Assembly (NCBI GenBank): GCA_026671195.1
Contig: JAPOHD010000027.1
Coordinates: 620,001 to 684,000 of the forward strand
DNA: 64,000 nucleotides
Direction: 5' to 3'
From: Draconibacterium aestuarii
GTDB lineage: Bacteria > Bacteroidota > Bacteroidia > Bacteroidales > Prolixibacteraceae
How positions within the stretch are numbered: the first letter of the stretch is position 1; each line of letters opens with the position of its first letter. Shown one piece after another: positions 17,270 to 29,098 of this stretch. Below the pieces are notes generated by a model that saw nothing but the letters and a program-made list of their open reading frames with translations, was not told the origin of the DNA and did no database searches. Both the position numbers and the translations under genes were made by a program.

Positions 17270-17437
17270 AGTGCCACAGAAATACCTGTTATGGAACGTT
17301 CCCAAAAGGTTCCGGCCTGTTCCCGAAGCCTTTTTACCTTGGGGATAATATATATTCCCCATTCCAGAAACATTATTCCATAGGAAATATCTATTATGGA
17401 ACACTCCCGAAAGGTGCTGACCTGTTCCCGAATAAGC
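17270..17437. repeat. 21-bp periodic repeat array 3 (105-bp higher-order spacing)
   Basis: Cutting from 17270 in steps of 21 aligns eight degenerate units, many with TTCCC or GGAAC. The unit at 17291 (ATGGAACGTTCCCAAAAGG) and the following unit recur at 17396 and 17417, exactly 105 bp later. GGAACGTTCC (17293-17302) and TTCCataGGAA are palindromic. The array runs to the stop codon of the TonB receptor gene at 17438. It has the same period and super-period as the array at 9703 but an unrelated sequence. Confidence 0.65.
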
Positions 17438-20047
17438 TTACCGTCGTCTTCTGCGTTTTTCCGGTTTATTAAAATTCCAGGTCAGTTTAGTCCCAACCAT
17501 TCGCCGGGCACCCGGAACAAAAGTGGGCACACCAAACAAACTACCGGTGTTTCCGGCGCTGCTTACATACTGCTGGTCCAATACATTTGTTGCCCAAACC
17601 GACAAAATTACATTGGGTTCATCAAGCGCCAAACCGCCGTTTATATTCAGCAAACCATAGGTCTCCTGCTCCAGACCGGGTGTGTTGGCATCTTCGAAAA
17701 ACAGATCGGTTTTATACGAATACGACGGATTTACAAAAAGCTGTATTGTCGGGACAATATTCACACGGGCATTTACTCCCACCGTAAAACTATGCTCGGG
17801 TGCAAGCCGAAAAGTATTGCCGGCATATTCCTGCGTTAATCCATCTACATCGGTTGAATCAAACTCGGCTTTTAACCAGGCATAATTGGCAAAAAAATCG
17901 AGTTGCTTAATAATTGCCACCTGCAAATTGGCTTCGGCACCATACGATGTGGCTTTTCCTCCGTCTTTTACTTTGTAATTGAACTCTCCCGATTCAGGAT
18001 CGGCGACCCAGGCACTGGTCTGGAAATTTTTGTACAGCTGGTAAAAACCAATGGCATCAAAAAACACGCGGTCGAAAAACGAGGCTTTAAAACCCAGTTC
18101 AAAATTGTCGAGTATTTCGGCATCCAGTACTTCTTTTTCGCCGGTTGAAGTAAACTGCAAAACGGTGGGGCGGCGTCCGCGCGAATAATTGGCAAATACA
18201 TTTCCGTATTCGTTAAAGCGGTATTTTAACCCACCGCGCCAGGTAAACGAAAGCGTGTTTTTTGTTATCTCCTGCCAATCGTTAACAGTAAAAAATAGGT
18301 TGGGCACATTGCCGGTGTATTCGCCCAGAACCGAAGCAGAACCACCTGAAAAACTGGCTTCGTTACCTAATTTGTAGCGGTCGTAAACGGCACGCACACT
18401 ACCCGAGGCAAATACTTTGCGGGTAAGCTGATAACTTACATCAATAAAAGCTTCGGCCGAGCTGTTGGTCGCTTTGCTGTAATTTTCTTCCTGGTGACTG
18501 CCGGGAAGTGGGATATAAATGGTTGTGTCGAGTTCGGGAATGTAGCTCGGAATAACCGGGATAGAAACGGGTTGTCCGCCGGCATCAACCAGGTTACTGT
18601 TGTCGGGGCTAAAAAGATGCACCAAATCTTGCTCGTTGGGCGAAAACCAATAGGTTTGGTCGGCTTTTTCCCTCCAGTAACTTGCCCCCAAAGAGCCATT
18701 CAACCGGCTTTTTTGCGAGAAATTGCCGCGTATTTCCTGGTAAAATTGCGACGATCCGGAAAATTCAGCCATATCGATTGCGGCAGCTGCTGTTCCGTCG
18801 CCATCCCAGCGCGAGGAGGCATCGGTTTTCCGGTACGATGTTATCGACGACCAATAAGTATGTTCATTTACATAGTATTTATAACTTAGAGTGGCATCAA
18901 AAATTTCTTTCCCGGTTCCCAGGTTTTCGCCTTGTTCGTGCGAGGCCACGCCGCTAAAAATATCCGTAACTCCTTCGGTATTCGGAAACTGTTGGCTCAT
19001 AAAGGCAATGCCGGGCGTATCGTCCTTTTGGTAGTTTAGAACCAAGTCGACTTTATGATTGTAAGCCGGGCGGTATTTGGCCGAGAAACGTCCGGCAACG
19101 GTATTTTTACCCATTAAATCGCCGCCAAAAGTGTTTTTAATATACCCGTCGTGGTAATTGTAAATTCCGGCTGCACGAACAGCCAGTTTGTCTTCGATAA
19201 CCGGAACATTTAACACACCACGTATTTCTTTTTGCCCCCAATCACCCAATCCGGCAGTAATCGTTCCTTTAAACTCATTTCCCGGCATTTTACTATTGTA
19301 ATGAACGGCTCCGGCCATTGCACTTCTTCCGAAAAGTGTGTTTTGTGGCCCTTTTAACACTTCCACACGGTCCATGTCGTAAAGTTCGAGCGAGGCTGCA
19401 CTGGCCCGGTTAATGGGAACGTTATTAAAGTATACCGAAACACGCGGCTGTGCACTTGGACTTACCTCGTCGCTGGTTAAACCCCTGATCGCAAAAGTGG
19501 GGCGGTTGGCTCCCTGTTCGCGAATATAAAGGCCCGGAACAAACTCACTCAACTGGCTTAGTTCGGTAATATTCGATCCGGTTAAGCGGTTCTCATTTAC
19601 CGATGTTATGGCGGTTGGAACATCTAGAATTTGTTGCTCGCGTTTTTGTGAGTTTACTAAAAAAGGTTCAAGATGAATATTGTCGAGGGGCAGCATCACG
19701 TTTTTTACATTTTGCCCGGAACGAAGAATTATGTCGGCAGTATGTGTTTTGTATCCTATAAAAGAAACCCGCACTCGTGCTCTACCTTCAACCAGATTTT
19801 CAATCAGGTATTCGCCATCTTCGTTTGTGTTGACACCCACCAGCGCTCCATCAATGGTAACACTTGCTCCCGGAAGTGGCGTTCCGTTTTTATCGTAAAT
19901 CTCACCACGAATAAATACCGCCGGTAATTCTTTCGAAACGGTTTCAGTGCTTCGGTATTTACGTTTTACTTTGCCTCGTTTTTTGTTTTGTCCGTAAGAG
20001 GTTGAAAACATGAGAGAGAAAAGAAGGATGGTTAATAGAGCTTTCAT
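17438..20047 (-). CDS. TonB-dependent outer-membrane receptor with CarboxypepD_reg-like N-terminus
   Basis: 869 residues. There is a signal peptide (about 1-19, ending SYGQ). A CarboxypepD-reg-like beta-sandwich at about 45-120 contains GEIYDKNGTPLPGASVTIDG and SFIGYKTH. The plug domain (about 135-245) has the RGLTSDEVSPS segment, DRVEVLKGPQNTLFGRSAMAG and related blocks, followed by a 22-strand-type barrel to the end. No SusD partner adjoins it, so it looks like a siderophore or small-ligand receptor rather than a glycan SusC; the ligand is unknown. The C-terminal tail is unusual, ending in a KRRRRR run. Two copies of a dispersed repeat lie directly upstream. Confidence 0.92.
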   Translation of the reverse strand: MKALLTILLFSLMFSTSYGQNKKRGKVKRKYRSTETVSKELPAVFIRGEIYDKNGTPLPGASVTIDGALVGVNTNEDGEYLIENLVEGRARVRVSFIGYKTHTADIILRSGQNVKNVMLPLDNIHLEPFLVNSQKREQQILDVPTAITSVNENRLTGSNITELSQLSEFVPGLYIREQGANRPTFAIRGLTSDEVSPSAQPRVSVYFNNVPINRASAASLELYDMDRVEVLKGPQNTLFGRSAMAGAVHYNSKMPGNEFKGTITAGLGDWGQKEIRGVLNVPVIEDKLAVRAAGIYNYHDGYIKNTFGGDLMGKNTVAGRFSAKYRPAYNHKVDLVLNYQKDDTPGIAFMSQQFPNTEGVTDIFSGVASHEQGENLGTGKEIFDATLSYKYYVNEHTYWSSITSYRKTDASSRWDGDGTAAAAIDMAEFSGSSQFYQEIRGNFSQKSRLNGSLGASYWREKADQTYWFSPNEQDLVHLFSPDNSNLVDAGGQPVSIPVIPSYIPELDTTIYIPLPGSHQEENYSKATNSSAEAFIDVSYQLTRKVFASGSVRAVYDRYKLGNEASFSGGSASVLGEYTGNVPNLFFTVNDWQEITKNTLSFTWRGGLKYRFNEYGNVFANYSRGRRPTVLQFTSTGEKEVLDAEILDNFELGFKASFFDRVFFDAIGFYQLYKNFQTSAWVADPESGEFNYKVKDGGKATSYGAEANLQVAIIKQLDFFANYAWLKAEFDSTDVDGLTQEYAGNTFRLAPEHSFTVGVNARVNIVPTIQLFVNPSYSYKTDLFFEDANTPGLEQETYGLLNINGGLALDEPNVILSVWATNVLDQQYVSSAGNTGSLFGVPTFVPGARRMVGTKLTWNFNKPEKRRRRR

Positions 20048-20050
20048 CTA

Positions 20051-20240
20051 ATTAAAATTTAAAGTTTTCAAAGGCATTAGATGGAACTCCCATGATTTTA
20101 ATTATGCTTGTTTGTGGCAAATTTTTCTCATGGTCGTTTCATACTATTAAAATTGTTTGTTTTCAAAGGTATAGTATGGAACTCGCTGATTTTAATTAGT
20201 CTCTTGTGTGTAACTATTTTACATGCTCGTTTCATACTTT
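20051..20240 (-). repeat. Dispersed 5'-leader repeat, two adjacent copies
   Basis: Two related copies start 95 bp apart (about 20060-20145 and 20151-20235). Both run from GTTTTCAAAGG through ATGGAACTC and GATTTTAATTA to a block reading TCGTTTCATAC. The distal copy is the better match to 3538-3650. On the minus strand it contains TACCTTTG (20164-20171), a consensus -7 element, so it may carry the receptor promoter. The rest of the 20048-20353 spacer shows nothing else. Confidence 0.7.
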
Positions 20241-20353
20241 TTGTTTTCTGAGTTTGCTTAGTTCAATAACGAAAAACCTGGAAGAATAATGTGTATGTTG
20301 ATTTGAATAAACGTTTTACGATGTGTAATGGTTTAAGTTTGCTACCACGAATG

Positions 20354-20824
20354 TTACACCGAAAATACAGGCAAATGCAACCAAATGGCCAATTCATCCA
20401 TTTTGTTCTGTGCCTCGTCGTAGGTTTTACACCTTTTTATGGCAATGGCAGGTCGTTTGTTCTTTCCAACAAAATATATGTGAAATTCCTTTTGTGCAGA
20501 AGTATTTATCCGGTTTGACCGACTGTACATGCGATAAACAGTTTTCATTGGCACCAGCGTTAAGCCCAGAAAACGATTGGTCGATTCCCATTTTCCGGTT
20601 TTAAACAAACCAAAATATTTGTTGTATCTTCTGAACAGGTTTTTTTCAGTATCAATGTCAATCCCCGACTGGCCGGTAAACAGAAACCATGTTACAAACA
20701 AAAAAAATGTACCCATTATCCAGTTTTGGTTAGCAAAAGCATTTATAGTAACTAGGGCAAACACAAGACCAATAAAATTGTACGGGCCGTAAAGTAACTT
20801 TGATATTTTATTATCGATTAACAT
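20354..20824 (-). CDS. Uncharacterised two-helix membrane protein
   Basis: With the start at 20824 the protein has 156 residues; an in-frame ATG at 20899 would add 25 polar residues and cannot be excluded. A hydrophobic hairpin (FIGLVFALVTINAFA, then IMGTFFLFVTWFLF, about residues 15-55) is followed by a soluble beta-rich domain with GIDIDTEKNLFRRYNKYFGLFK. This topology resembles bacterial PH-like (bPH) membrane proteins. It has no operon partner. Family unknown to me; the PH-like reading is inference. Confidence 0.65.
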   Translation of the reverse strand: MLIDNKISKLLYGPYNFIGLVFALVTINAFANQNWIMGTFFLFVTWFLFTGQSGIDIDTEKNLFRRYNKYFGLFKTGKWESTNRFLGLTLVPMKTVYRMYSRSNRINTSAQKEFHIYFVGKNKRPAIAIKRCKTYDEAQNKMDELAIWLHLPVFSV

Positions 20825-21111
20825 TGGGTTTTTTGTTAAAGATAGGGAAAACTCTTTTGTAGCATTTACAGAATCTATCCAAATTTTTAAAACGGGCATT
20901 ATAAAAACTGGATAGGATTGTTTCAGGCGGAAGAAACTACCTTCGCAATGACAGTAATAATTGGGTATTGATGTTTAAGGGATTTGGTTGGAGCCAGGAC
21001 GCCAGCCAAACCCCTCAAATTAGAAACAAACCAATCTGTCGTTATTACGATCTGCCAGCTGGTGGAGAAGCAGTCTCTTATTTGAAGCGGAGACCCATGT
21101 GCAAATAATGA

Positions 21112-21747
21112 TTACTCCAGCTTTAAATTTCTTTTCTGAATATAACTATGCCACAGAATGTATGTGGCCACCGATTGGTTGGGCGAAAAGCGTTTCATGT
21201 AGTCAATGATATCATCTTTCGAACTTTCGGGCGGTACCAGTCCTAACTCGTAAACGGCTTTTATTGTTGCTAAATCGCCTGGTGGAAAAATATCGGTAAA
21301 GTGCAGGCTCATTAAAACATACATATCAATGGTCCAGTTACCTATTCCTTTTAGCCGTATCAGTTGTTTTCTGATCTCTGGTTCATCCAGGGTATTTAAA
21401 GTTGAGAGGTTTAACCGGCCATCAACAATTTCGGTGGCTAAAATTCGGGTATATTCTATTTTCTGACGGCTGAAATAACAGGCACGCAATTCATCATCGG
21501 TAAGTTTTAACAGATTTTCCGGAGAAATTGTCTTTATCTTTTCATTTAATTTGGTGTAGGCAGCCTTTGCCGATGCCAACGAAACCTGTTGTTCCAGAAT
21601 GGTCAATATCAGTGTGGGAAAATCAGGTTTGCGGTGCCAGAATGGCGGATAATCAAACTGCTGGATGATACGTTCCAACTTTGGCTCTATGCCTGTGCAC
21701 CAATCGCAAAGTTTTTTGAATTCTGCTTCGTTTTGAATTTTCTTCAT
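21112..21747 (-). CDS. DNA-3-methyladenine glycosylase II (AlkA-type HhH-GPD)
   Basis: Excises alkylated bases from DNA. With the start at 21747 the protein is 211 aa; an upstream ATG at 21831 would add 28 hydrophobic, non-family residues and overlap a terminator, so I reject it. The helix-hairpin-helix is LIRLKGIGNWTIDMYVLMSL (about 129-148), and FPPGDLA carries the catalytic Asp158. The N-terminal AlkA-specific domain is short, as in many bacterial DNA glycosylases of this group. It is a single-gene unit. Confidence 0.9.
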   Translation of the reverse strand: MKKIQNEAEFKKLCDWCTGIEPKLERIIQQFDYPPFWHRKPDFPTLILTILEQQVSLASAKAAYTKLNEKIKTISPENLLKLTDDELRACYFSRQKIEYTRILATEIVDGRLNLSTLNTLDEPEIRKQLIRLKGIGNWTIDMYVLMSLHFTDIFPPGDLATIKAVYELGLVPPESSKDDIIDYMKRFSPNQSVATYILWHSYIQKRNLKLE

Positions 21748-21807
21748 GTTTCTAAAATAGAAAACATTTCTGGAAACGTTTGTCAGGAATAGTCTGATGA
21801 ATGGCAG

Positions 21808-21838
21808 AAAAAAAAGAGGGACGCCTTGCATCCCTCTT
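21808..21838 (-). terminator. Strong intrinsic terminator upstream of the glycosylase
   Basis: On the minus strand AAGAGGGA and TCCCTCTT (21831-21838, 21814-21821) form a perfect stem followed by eight T residues. It lies 240 bp beyond the TonB receptor stop at 22078, leaving a 240-nt gene-free transcript between them. Confidence 0.85.
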
Positions 21839-22077
21839 GGAAGGCAATACCGAATTAAATAAACTAAATTTTAATGATTGTTTTGTGCCTTCTGTTTTAA
21901 GAAACGGTGATTGTTATTGTTTAGTATACTTTTATTGTGCGCTCTTTGTAAAAATATTTCAAACTGTCAGATTCTCAGAACCTTTGTCTTGAAAAAAATA
22001 TTCGAAGTTGAATATTATTTTAGTTGAGTGCTAAAATATTGGGTTTTTCAACGAAATCCTGGTGCAAATAACACGGC

Positions 22078-24477
22078 TTAAATCTTTAGCGAAGCCGAAA
22101 CCACAAAATTAATACCTGGCGAAACTATGCCGGAAGAATAGGGGCGGTATCGTTTGTTAAGTATATTTTCTATGCCGCCGGTGAGAATGATTTTTGGATT
22201 TACTTTATAGCTCGATTTTAAGTTCATGGTCCACCACGAAGGAGAATAAGGATTCCCGTTTTCGTCGGGAACATACAAATGTGGTTTGGCCTGCTCGTCG
22301 GGAGCCAATTCGTTAAAAGCTAACTTTCCACTGTAATTAATGAACAAATCAATAAACCAATGTTGATTCTCAAAAATTAAATGTGAGTTCCCAAATGTTG
22401 GCGGCACATGGCGGAGTGGTAGTCCTTCCGAATCTTCGCCTTTGGTAAAAGTAAGATCATGGCGTGTACGCCATTGGTTGGTAAAAAGTATTTCAAGGTT
22501 AATATTAGCTCCAAAAATTGTGGCCGACTCAGCATTTACAAGTGCTTCTACTTTGCTCATTTCTCCGTCATACATAATCGAATCTTGTCCCAACCCGTCG
22601 TAAGCACGGCGTACCATAGCATCTTTTAACCAGGTGTAAAATAGGGTGAATTCCATTTTAGCCTTGTTGTTATGGCTGCGTAAAATGTTCAATTCGAAAT
22701 TACGCGCGTATTCAGGTTTCAAATCAGGGTTAGGAACCACAACGTTGCCCGGTTCCGAGTCGAAAACCTTGGCGGCATCGTCGATATTTGGCGATCGAAA
22801 TCCGGTTGAACCATGAATGTTGATTTGCCATTCGGTGGTTGGATGCCATACTAATCCAAGGCTTCCGTTAAATGCAGAGTTGTTCATCGTAAACGTGTCG
22901 AAGGGCAAATTGTAGAAACGATTAGCGAATGTTCCTTGCAAATGTGTATAGGTAAAACGCGAACCCATTTGGAAAATAACCTTTTTGCTTATGTTATAAT
23001 GAAAAGAATAGTAGCCTGCAATACTCCCGTATTCCGAGCCATCAGGGTAACGAGGAGCTATTTCTTCCACTTCATTATTAAGTAAGTTGGTCGAAATTCC
23101 GGTTGACCCAACTTTGTTCAGGTAACCTTCGAAACCGTAAAACAACTCACTTGTTTTGTCGAAACTTTTTCCAAAGTCAACGTTCAGCGAAAAAATATCA
23201 AGGTTTTCTTCGCGGCTACGCAGCCAGTCGTTGTTGCGTTTTCGGTCGTTACGACTTTCAGTATAGCATTGGTAGCCGGCAAGTATGCTTATTTTGTCAA
23301 ATAGCACATCGTCTTTTTCGTATTGTACGCGTCCTGAAAATAACGTCCATTTTTGGGGGCCATAGTACCAGTTGCCATATTTTAGTTGCTCTTCATTGTA
23401 TTCAATCAGTCTGTCATAGCGTGGAATGTCGCCTGTTTGTGAGTGTTGCGCACTCAATAAAATATCGAGGTTCTCAGTAGGGCGGTAACGTAACTTTCCC
23501 AAAATATTAAACTGCCGGTAACCGGTATATCTTTGAATCCTGTTGTTCTCGTTTTGCAGGATTTGATCTTCGCCTGAATATTTTTTATTTGATACATATT
23601 CGGTACGCAGGTATTCTTCCTGTCCGTTGTTCCCCATTTTTAAATCATCAAAATCGGTATAGGTTGAACTTACCACAGCTGCCCATTTTTGCCGTCCGAA
23701 ATTGTAGGTTCCGTGCACCGTCTTTTCAAAATTGGCACTGGAGTAACGCGAGTAAATCTTTCCAAATGTTTCAAACTTATCCGAGGTAGAAAGTTTAGGA
23801 TTGAATGTATTAAAACTCATTACGCCACCAAGCGCATCGCTTCCGTATATTACTGCTCCCGGACCAAAAATAACTTCGGTGTTGTCGAGGCTTTGTGCAT
23901 CAACCGAAATTACGTTATGCAGGTTTCCATTACGGTAAATGGCATTATTCATTCGAATGCCGTCGACAACAATTAGTACACGGTTGGCTGCAAAACCCCG
24001 GATCATCGGACTGCCTCCGCCCATTTGGCTTTTTTGAATAAAAATTCCACCTTTTGTTCCCAACAGATCGGCGGTTGTTTGCGGATTGTAATGCAGAATT
24101 TCTTCGGCGGAAATAGTTTTTATGGTGTACGGAATTTCCGTTTTTGTTTGCTCCCAGCGGTTAGCCGATATAACAACTTCGTCTAAGCGAATTGGACTTT
24201 CAGCTAATAAAACAACTTTACCTTGTCTTTCAATTTTTTCGCGGGTAGTAACCAAACTCAGGTACGACGAATGTTTAAATAGTATTCTTTCTTTCTCCCG
24301 GAAACCACTTAAAACAGCTATGCCTTCAGCATTTGTTTGAGTAGAAAAGTTATCAGAAATTAGAATAACCCCTTCAATAACCTGGCCCGTTAGGGCATTC
24401 ATCACCTGAACAGTGGATTGTCCCCGGGTGGAAATGATCAGAAATGTTAGAAATAGAATCAGGTATAGTTTTTTCAC
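22078..24477 (-). CDS. TonB-dependent receptor, heme/hemoprotein-receptor-like
   Basis: 799 residues with a signal peptide ending RGQ at about residue 20, a degenerate carboxypeptidase-like beta-sandwich (25-95), a plug with GGGSPMIRGFAANRVLIVVD and EVIFGPGAVIYGSDALGGVM, and a barrel ending in NFVVSASLKI. The RGFAANRVLIVVDGIRMNNA block and the C-terminal FGANINLEI segment resemble the hemoglobin/transferrin/heme receptor subfamily, so heme or iron uptake is my best guess. No heme-handling genes adjoin it. It is followed by a 240-bp untranslated stretch and terminator. Confidence 0.88.
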   Translation of the reverse strand: MKKLYLILFLTFLIISTRGQSTVQVMNALTGQVIEGVILISDNFSTQTNAEGIAVLSGFREKERILFKHSSYLSLVTTREKIERQGKVVLLAESPIRLDEVVISANRWEQTKTEIPYTIKTISAEEILHYNPQTTADLLGTKGGIFIQKSQMGGGSPMIRGFAANRVLIVVDGIRMNNAIYRNGNLHNVISVDAQSLDNTEVIFGPGAVIYGSDALGGVMSFNTFNPKLSTSDKFETFGKIYSRYSSANFEKTVHGTYNFGRQKWAAVVSSTYTDFDDLKMGNNGQEEYLRTEYVSNKKYSGEDQILQNENNRIQRYTGYRQFNILGKLRYRPTENLDILLSAQHSQTGDIPRYDRLIEYNEEQLKYGNWYYGPQKWTLFSGRVQYEKDDVLFDKISILAGYQCYTESRNDRKRNNDWLRSREENLDIFSLNVDFGKSFDKTSELFYGFEGYLNKVGSTGISTNLLNNEVEEIAPRYPDGSEYGSIAGYYSFHYNISKKVIFQMGSRFTYTHLQGTFANRFYNLPFDTFTMNNSAFNGSLGLVWHPTTEWQINIHGSTGFRSPNIDDAAKVFDSEPGNVVVPNPDLKPEYARNFELNILRSHNNKAKMEFTLFYTWLKDAMVRRAYDGLGQDSIMYDGEMSKVEALVNAESATIFGANINLEILFTNQWRTRHDLTFTKGEDSEGLPLRHVPPTFGNSHLIFENQHWFIDLFINYSGKLAFNELAPDEQAKPHLYVPDENGNPYSPSWWTMNLKSSYKVNPKIILTGGIENILNKRYRPYSSGIVSPGINFVVSASLKI

Positions 24478-24623
24478 CGTAGTTTTTTTGTAAAAATAGA
24501 TTCAGGCGCAATAACAACAAAAATTGTACCCTTTAAAAGAAACTATGTCGTATTTTTTAGAAAGAAGAAAATGTACCGGCTGACCGGACGAGGGCAATAA
24601 CATTGGAAGACTGAATATTACAC

Positions 24624-24659
24624 AAAAAAAACCGACGCGAAAAAATCGAGCCGGTTTTT
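24624..24659 (-). terminator. Terminator of gdhA
   Basis: On the minus strand, about 30 bp after the stop, an imperfect stem (AAACCGGCTCGA against TCGCGTCGGTTT) is followed by a run of T residues. Confidence 0.65.
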
Positions 24660-24685
24660 GAATGTATATCGTGTTGGTCAGCTTA

Positions 24686-26158
<1,473 letters not shown>

Positions 26159-26228
26159 TTAAATTGGTACTTATAGGTTGAATTTGTTACGAAAGTGTAA
26201 AAGAGCCTTTTACATCCAACAAAATATT

Positions 26229-26236
26229 TATCTTTG
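26229..26236 (+). promoter_or_regulatory. -7 element of leuS
   Basis: TATCTTTG matches TAnnTTTG 35 bp before the leuS ATG; no clear -33 TTG. Confidence 0.5.
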
Positions 26237-26270
26237 TCGGTTTAATTTTTAGAATTTATTCAGGGAAAAA

Positions 26271-28922
26271 ATGGAATACAAATTCGCAGAAATAGAGCCG
26301 AAATGGCAAAAGTACTGGGAGGAAAATAAAACCTTTAAAACGGAAGACGATTATTCGAAACCAAAATACTACATTCTTGATATGTTTCCTTATCCTTCGG
26401 GAGCAGGATTACATGTTGGGCATCCTGAGGGGTATACCGCTACCGATATTTTAAGCAGGTACAAACGAATGAAGGGATTTAATGTGTTGCATCCGATGGG
26501 TTACGATGCATTTGGACTTCCGGCAGAGCAGTATGCCATGCAAACCGGCACGCACCCGGCAATTACAACGCAAAAAAACTGCGATAATTTCCGTCGTCAG
26601 ATTAAAGCAATTGGTTTAAGTTACGACTGGGATCGCGAAATAAATACAACCGACCCAAAATATTTTAAGTGGACACAATGGATTTTTAAAAAACTGTACG
26701 ACACTTATTTTGATGAGGAACAGCAAAAAGGACGACCAATTTCGGAATTGCTTATTCCGGAAGACGTTAAGGAAGAAGGAGATGAAGCTGTAAAAAAATA
26801 CATTGGCGAAAAACGTTTGGCCTACTACGACAATGCACAGGTTTGGTGGTGCGACTCGTGTAAAACGGTTTGTGCCAACGAAGAAGTGTTAACCGACGGA
26901 GCTCACGAAAAATGTGGTCACCAGGTAATTCGTAAAAATTTAAAACAGTGGTTGCTTCGTATTCCGCATTATGGCGAGCGTTTACTGAGCGGTTTGGATA
27001 GTTTGGATTGGCCGGCTGGCGTAAAAGATATGCAACGCAACTGGATTGGTAAATCAACCGGTGCCGAAGTTGACTTTGAAATTGAAGGATTAGGCAAAAA
27101 ATTACGTGTTTACACTACTCGCCCTGATACTTTATTTGGTGCAACTTACATGGTTATTGCACCCGAGCACGAATTGGTAGATGAAATAGTAACTGCTGAT
27201 AAAAAAGATTCAGTAGGAAATTATATAAAAGCAGCCGCATTAAAATCGGATTTAGACAGAACCGATCTGGCCAAGGAAAAAACCGGTGTTTTTACCGGTC
27301 GTTACGCGGTTAATCCTGTAAACAAACAGTTAATCCCGATTTGGGTAGCCGACTATGTGTTGATAGGTTACGGAACCGGTGCAATTATGGCCGTTCCGGC
27401 ACACGATACACGCGACTTTGAATTTGCCAAAGAATTTGATATCCCGGTGAAATGTATTCTGGATCCGAAAGATGCTGAAAACCGTGATGCTATTTTAGCC
27501 GGCGATGCCTGCTGGACAGAGGATGGCGAATACATTAATTCGGCCAGTACCGAAACCGACCTGGACATTAATGGTTTAAACAAAACTGCCGGTATTCAAA
27601 AAACAGTTGATTGGCTGGGCGATCGCGGACTTGGAAAAGCAACCGACAATTTTAAGTTACGCGATTGGTTGTTTAGCCGTCAGCGCTACTGGGGTGAACC
27701 GTTTCCGGTGATTCACTGGGAAGATGGAGAAGTTACATTGGTAGAGGATGAAAACCTGCCGCTGGAATTGCCTCAGTTGGAAGAATATACGCCGAGTGCA
27801 AGTGGTGAATCGCCACTGGCAAATGCGGAAGACTGGCTGACTGTTGTCGATAAAAATGGCCGTAAAGGTCGTCGTGAAACGAATACAATGCCGCAATGGG
27901 CAGGTTCGTGCTGGTACTACCTGCGTTATATCGACCCGAACAATACAGACAGCATTTTCGATGTAAAAAAAGAAAACTACTGGATGCCGGTTGATTTGTA
28001 TGTTGGAGGTGCCGAACATGCTGTGCTTCATCTTTTGTATTCACGTTTTTGGCACAAAGTATTGTTCGATTTGGGAGTAGTTTCTACCGATGAACCATTC
28101 CAGAAATTGTTTAACCAGGGAATGATTCTGGCTTTTGCGTACGAAACGGCTACCGGAGCAAAAGTGGCTTCCGATTTGGTGGAAGAAAAAGACGGGAAGT
28201 ATTTCCACACCAAAACCGGCGAAGAATTAAGGCAGATTGTGGCAAAAATGTCGAAGTCGCTTAAAAATGTTGTAAATCCGGATGATGTAATTGAAGGGTA
28301 CGGAGCCGATTCATTGCGTTTGTACGAAATGTTTATGGGCCCGCTCGATGAGCGTAAACCCTGGGCTGAAAATGGTGTAAAAGGCGTGTTTAATTTTTTA
28401 GCACGTGTTTACCGCTTTTTTGCCGATCCTGAAAAAATTGTTGAAGGAACAGAAGACAAAGAAGTAGAAAAACTGTTGCATCAAACCATTCAGAAAGTGG
28501 AGCACGACATTGAAAACATGAAATTCAATACCGGTATTTCTGCTTTGATGGTGTTTAATAATATGGCCATTAAAAAAGGAAAAGTAACAAAAGAAACTGC
28601 AGAGACTTTTACAAAAGTATTGGCACCTTACGCTCCTCACATGGCCGAAGAACTTTGGTCGTTGTACGGACATCCTGAAACGCTGGCTTACGAACCCTGG
28701 CCTGAGGTTGACGAAAGTTTGTTAACTGAAGATTCATACGAATATCCGGTTTCGTTTAACGGGAAAATGCGTTTTAAAGTTGAGCTTCCTTTAGATATGC
28801 CAAAAGATGAGGTTGAAAAAACGATTTTGGCCGATGAACGATCTGCAAAATGGATTGGCGACAAATCAGTTCGCAAATTTATTTTTGTTCCAAAGAAGAT
28901 TATCAATATTGCAATTGGATAA
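26271..28922 (+). CDS. leuS: Leucyl-tRNA synthetase
   Basis: Charges tRNA-Leu. 883 residues. The class I HIGH motif is HVGH at 48-51 and KMSKS is at about 659-663 ([16 protein letters not shown]). The editing domain is inserted after the zinc-binding [14 protein letters not shown] region, with the conserved [13 protein letters not shown] at about 284-296. [14 protein letters not shown] and the C-terminal anticodon-binding domain complete a bacterial-type LeuRS. Monocistronic, with promoter and strong terminator. Confidence 0.97.
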   Translation: MEYKFAEIEPKWQKYWEENKTFKTEDDYSKPKYYILDMFPYPSGAGLHVGHPEGYTATDILSRYKRMKGFNVLHPMGYDAFGLPAEQYAMQTGTHPAITTQKNCDNFRRQIKAIGLSYDWDREINTTDPKYFKWTQWIFKKLYDTYFDEEQQKGRPISELLIPEDVKEEGDEAVKKYIGEKRLAYYDNAQVWWCDSCKTVCANEEVLTDGAHEKCGHQVIRKNLKQWLLRIPHYGERLLSGLDSLDWPAGVKDMQRNWIGKSTGAEVDFEIEGLGKKLRVYTTRPDTLFGATYMVIAPEHELVDEIVTADKKDSVGNYIKAAALKSDLDRTDLAKEKTGVFTGRYAVNPVNKQLIPIWVADYVLIGYGTGAIMAVPAHDTRDFEFAKEFDIPVKCILDPKDAENRDAILAGDACWTEDGEYINSASTETDLDINGLNKTAGIQKTVDWLGDRGLGKATDNFKLRDWLFSRQRYWGEPFPVIHWEDGEVTLVEDENLPLELPQLEEYTPSASGESPLANAEDWLTVVDKNGRKGRRETNTMPQWAGSCWYYLRYIDPNNTDSIFDVKKENYWMPVDLYVGGAEHAVLHLLYSRFWHKVLFDLGVVSTDEPFQKLFNQGMILAFAYETATGAKVASDLVEEKDGKYFHTKTGEELRQIVAKMSKSLKNVVNPDDVIEGYGADSLRLYEMFMGPLDERKPWAENGVKGVFNFLARVYRFFADPEKIVEGTEDKEVEKLLHQTIQKVEHDIENMKFNTGISALMVFNNMAIKKGKVTKETAETFTKVLAPYAPHMAEELWSLYGHPETLAYEPWPEVDESLLTEDSYEYPVSFNGKMRFKVELPLDMPKDEVEKTILADERSAKWIGDKSVRKFIFVPKKIINIAIG

Positions 28923-28941
28923 AATACCACGTTATTTATAT

Positions 28942-28976
28942 AAAAAAAGGACAGCAAATTTTGCTGTCCTTTTTTT
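28942..28976 (+). terminator. Intrinsic terminator of leuS
   Basis: GGACAGCA and TGCTGTCC pair around an AATT loop, flanked by A7 and T7, so it could work on both strands. Confidence 0.93.
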
Positions 28977-29098
28977 ATATAGTTAGGTGATTCTCATTAA
29001 ATTACCATTAAAACGTAAATCCCTGACAAACATCACATAGTTTATGCTTTTGACTTTGTTCTTTTGCGCGAATTTTAATTGTCAAAAACAAGGATAAA

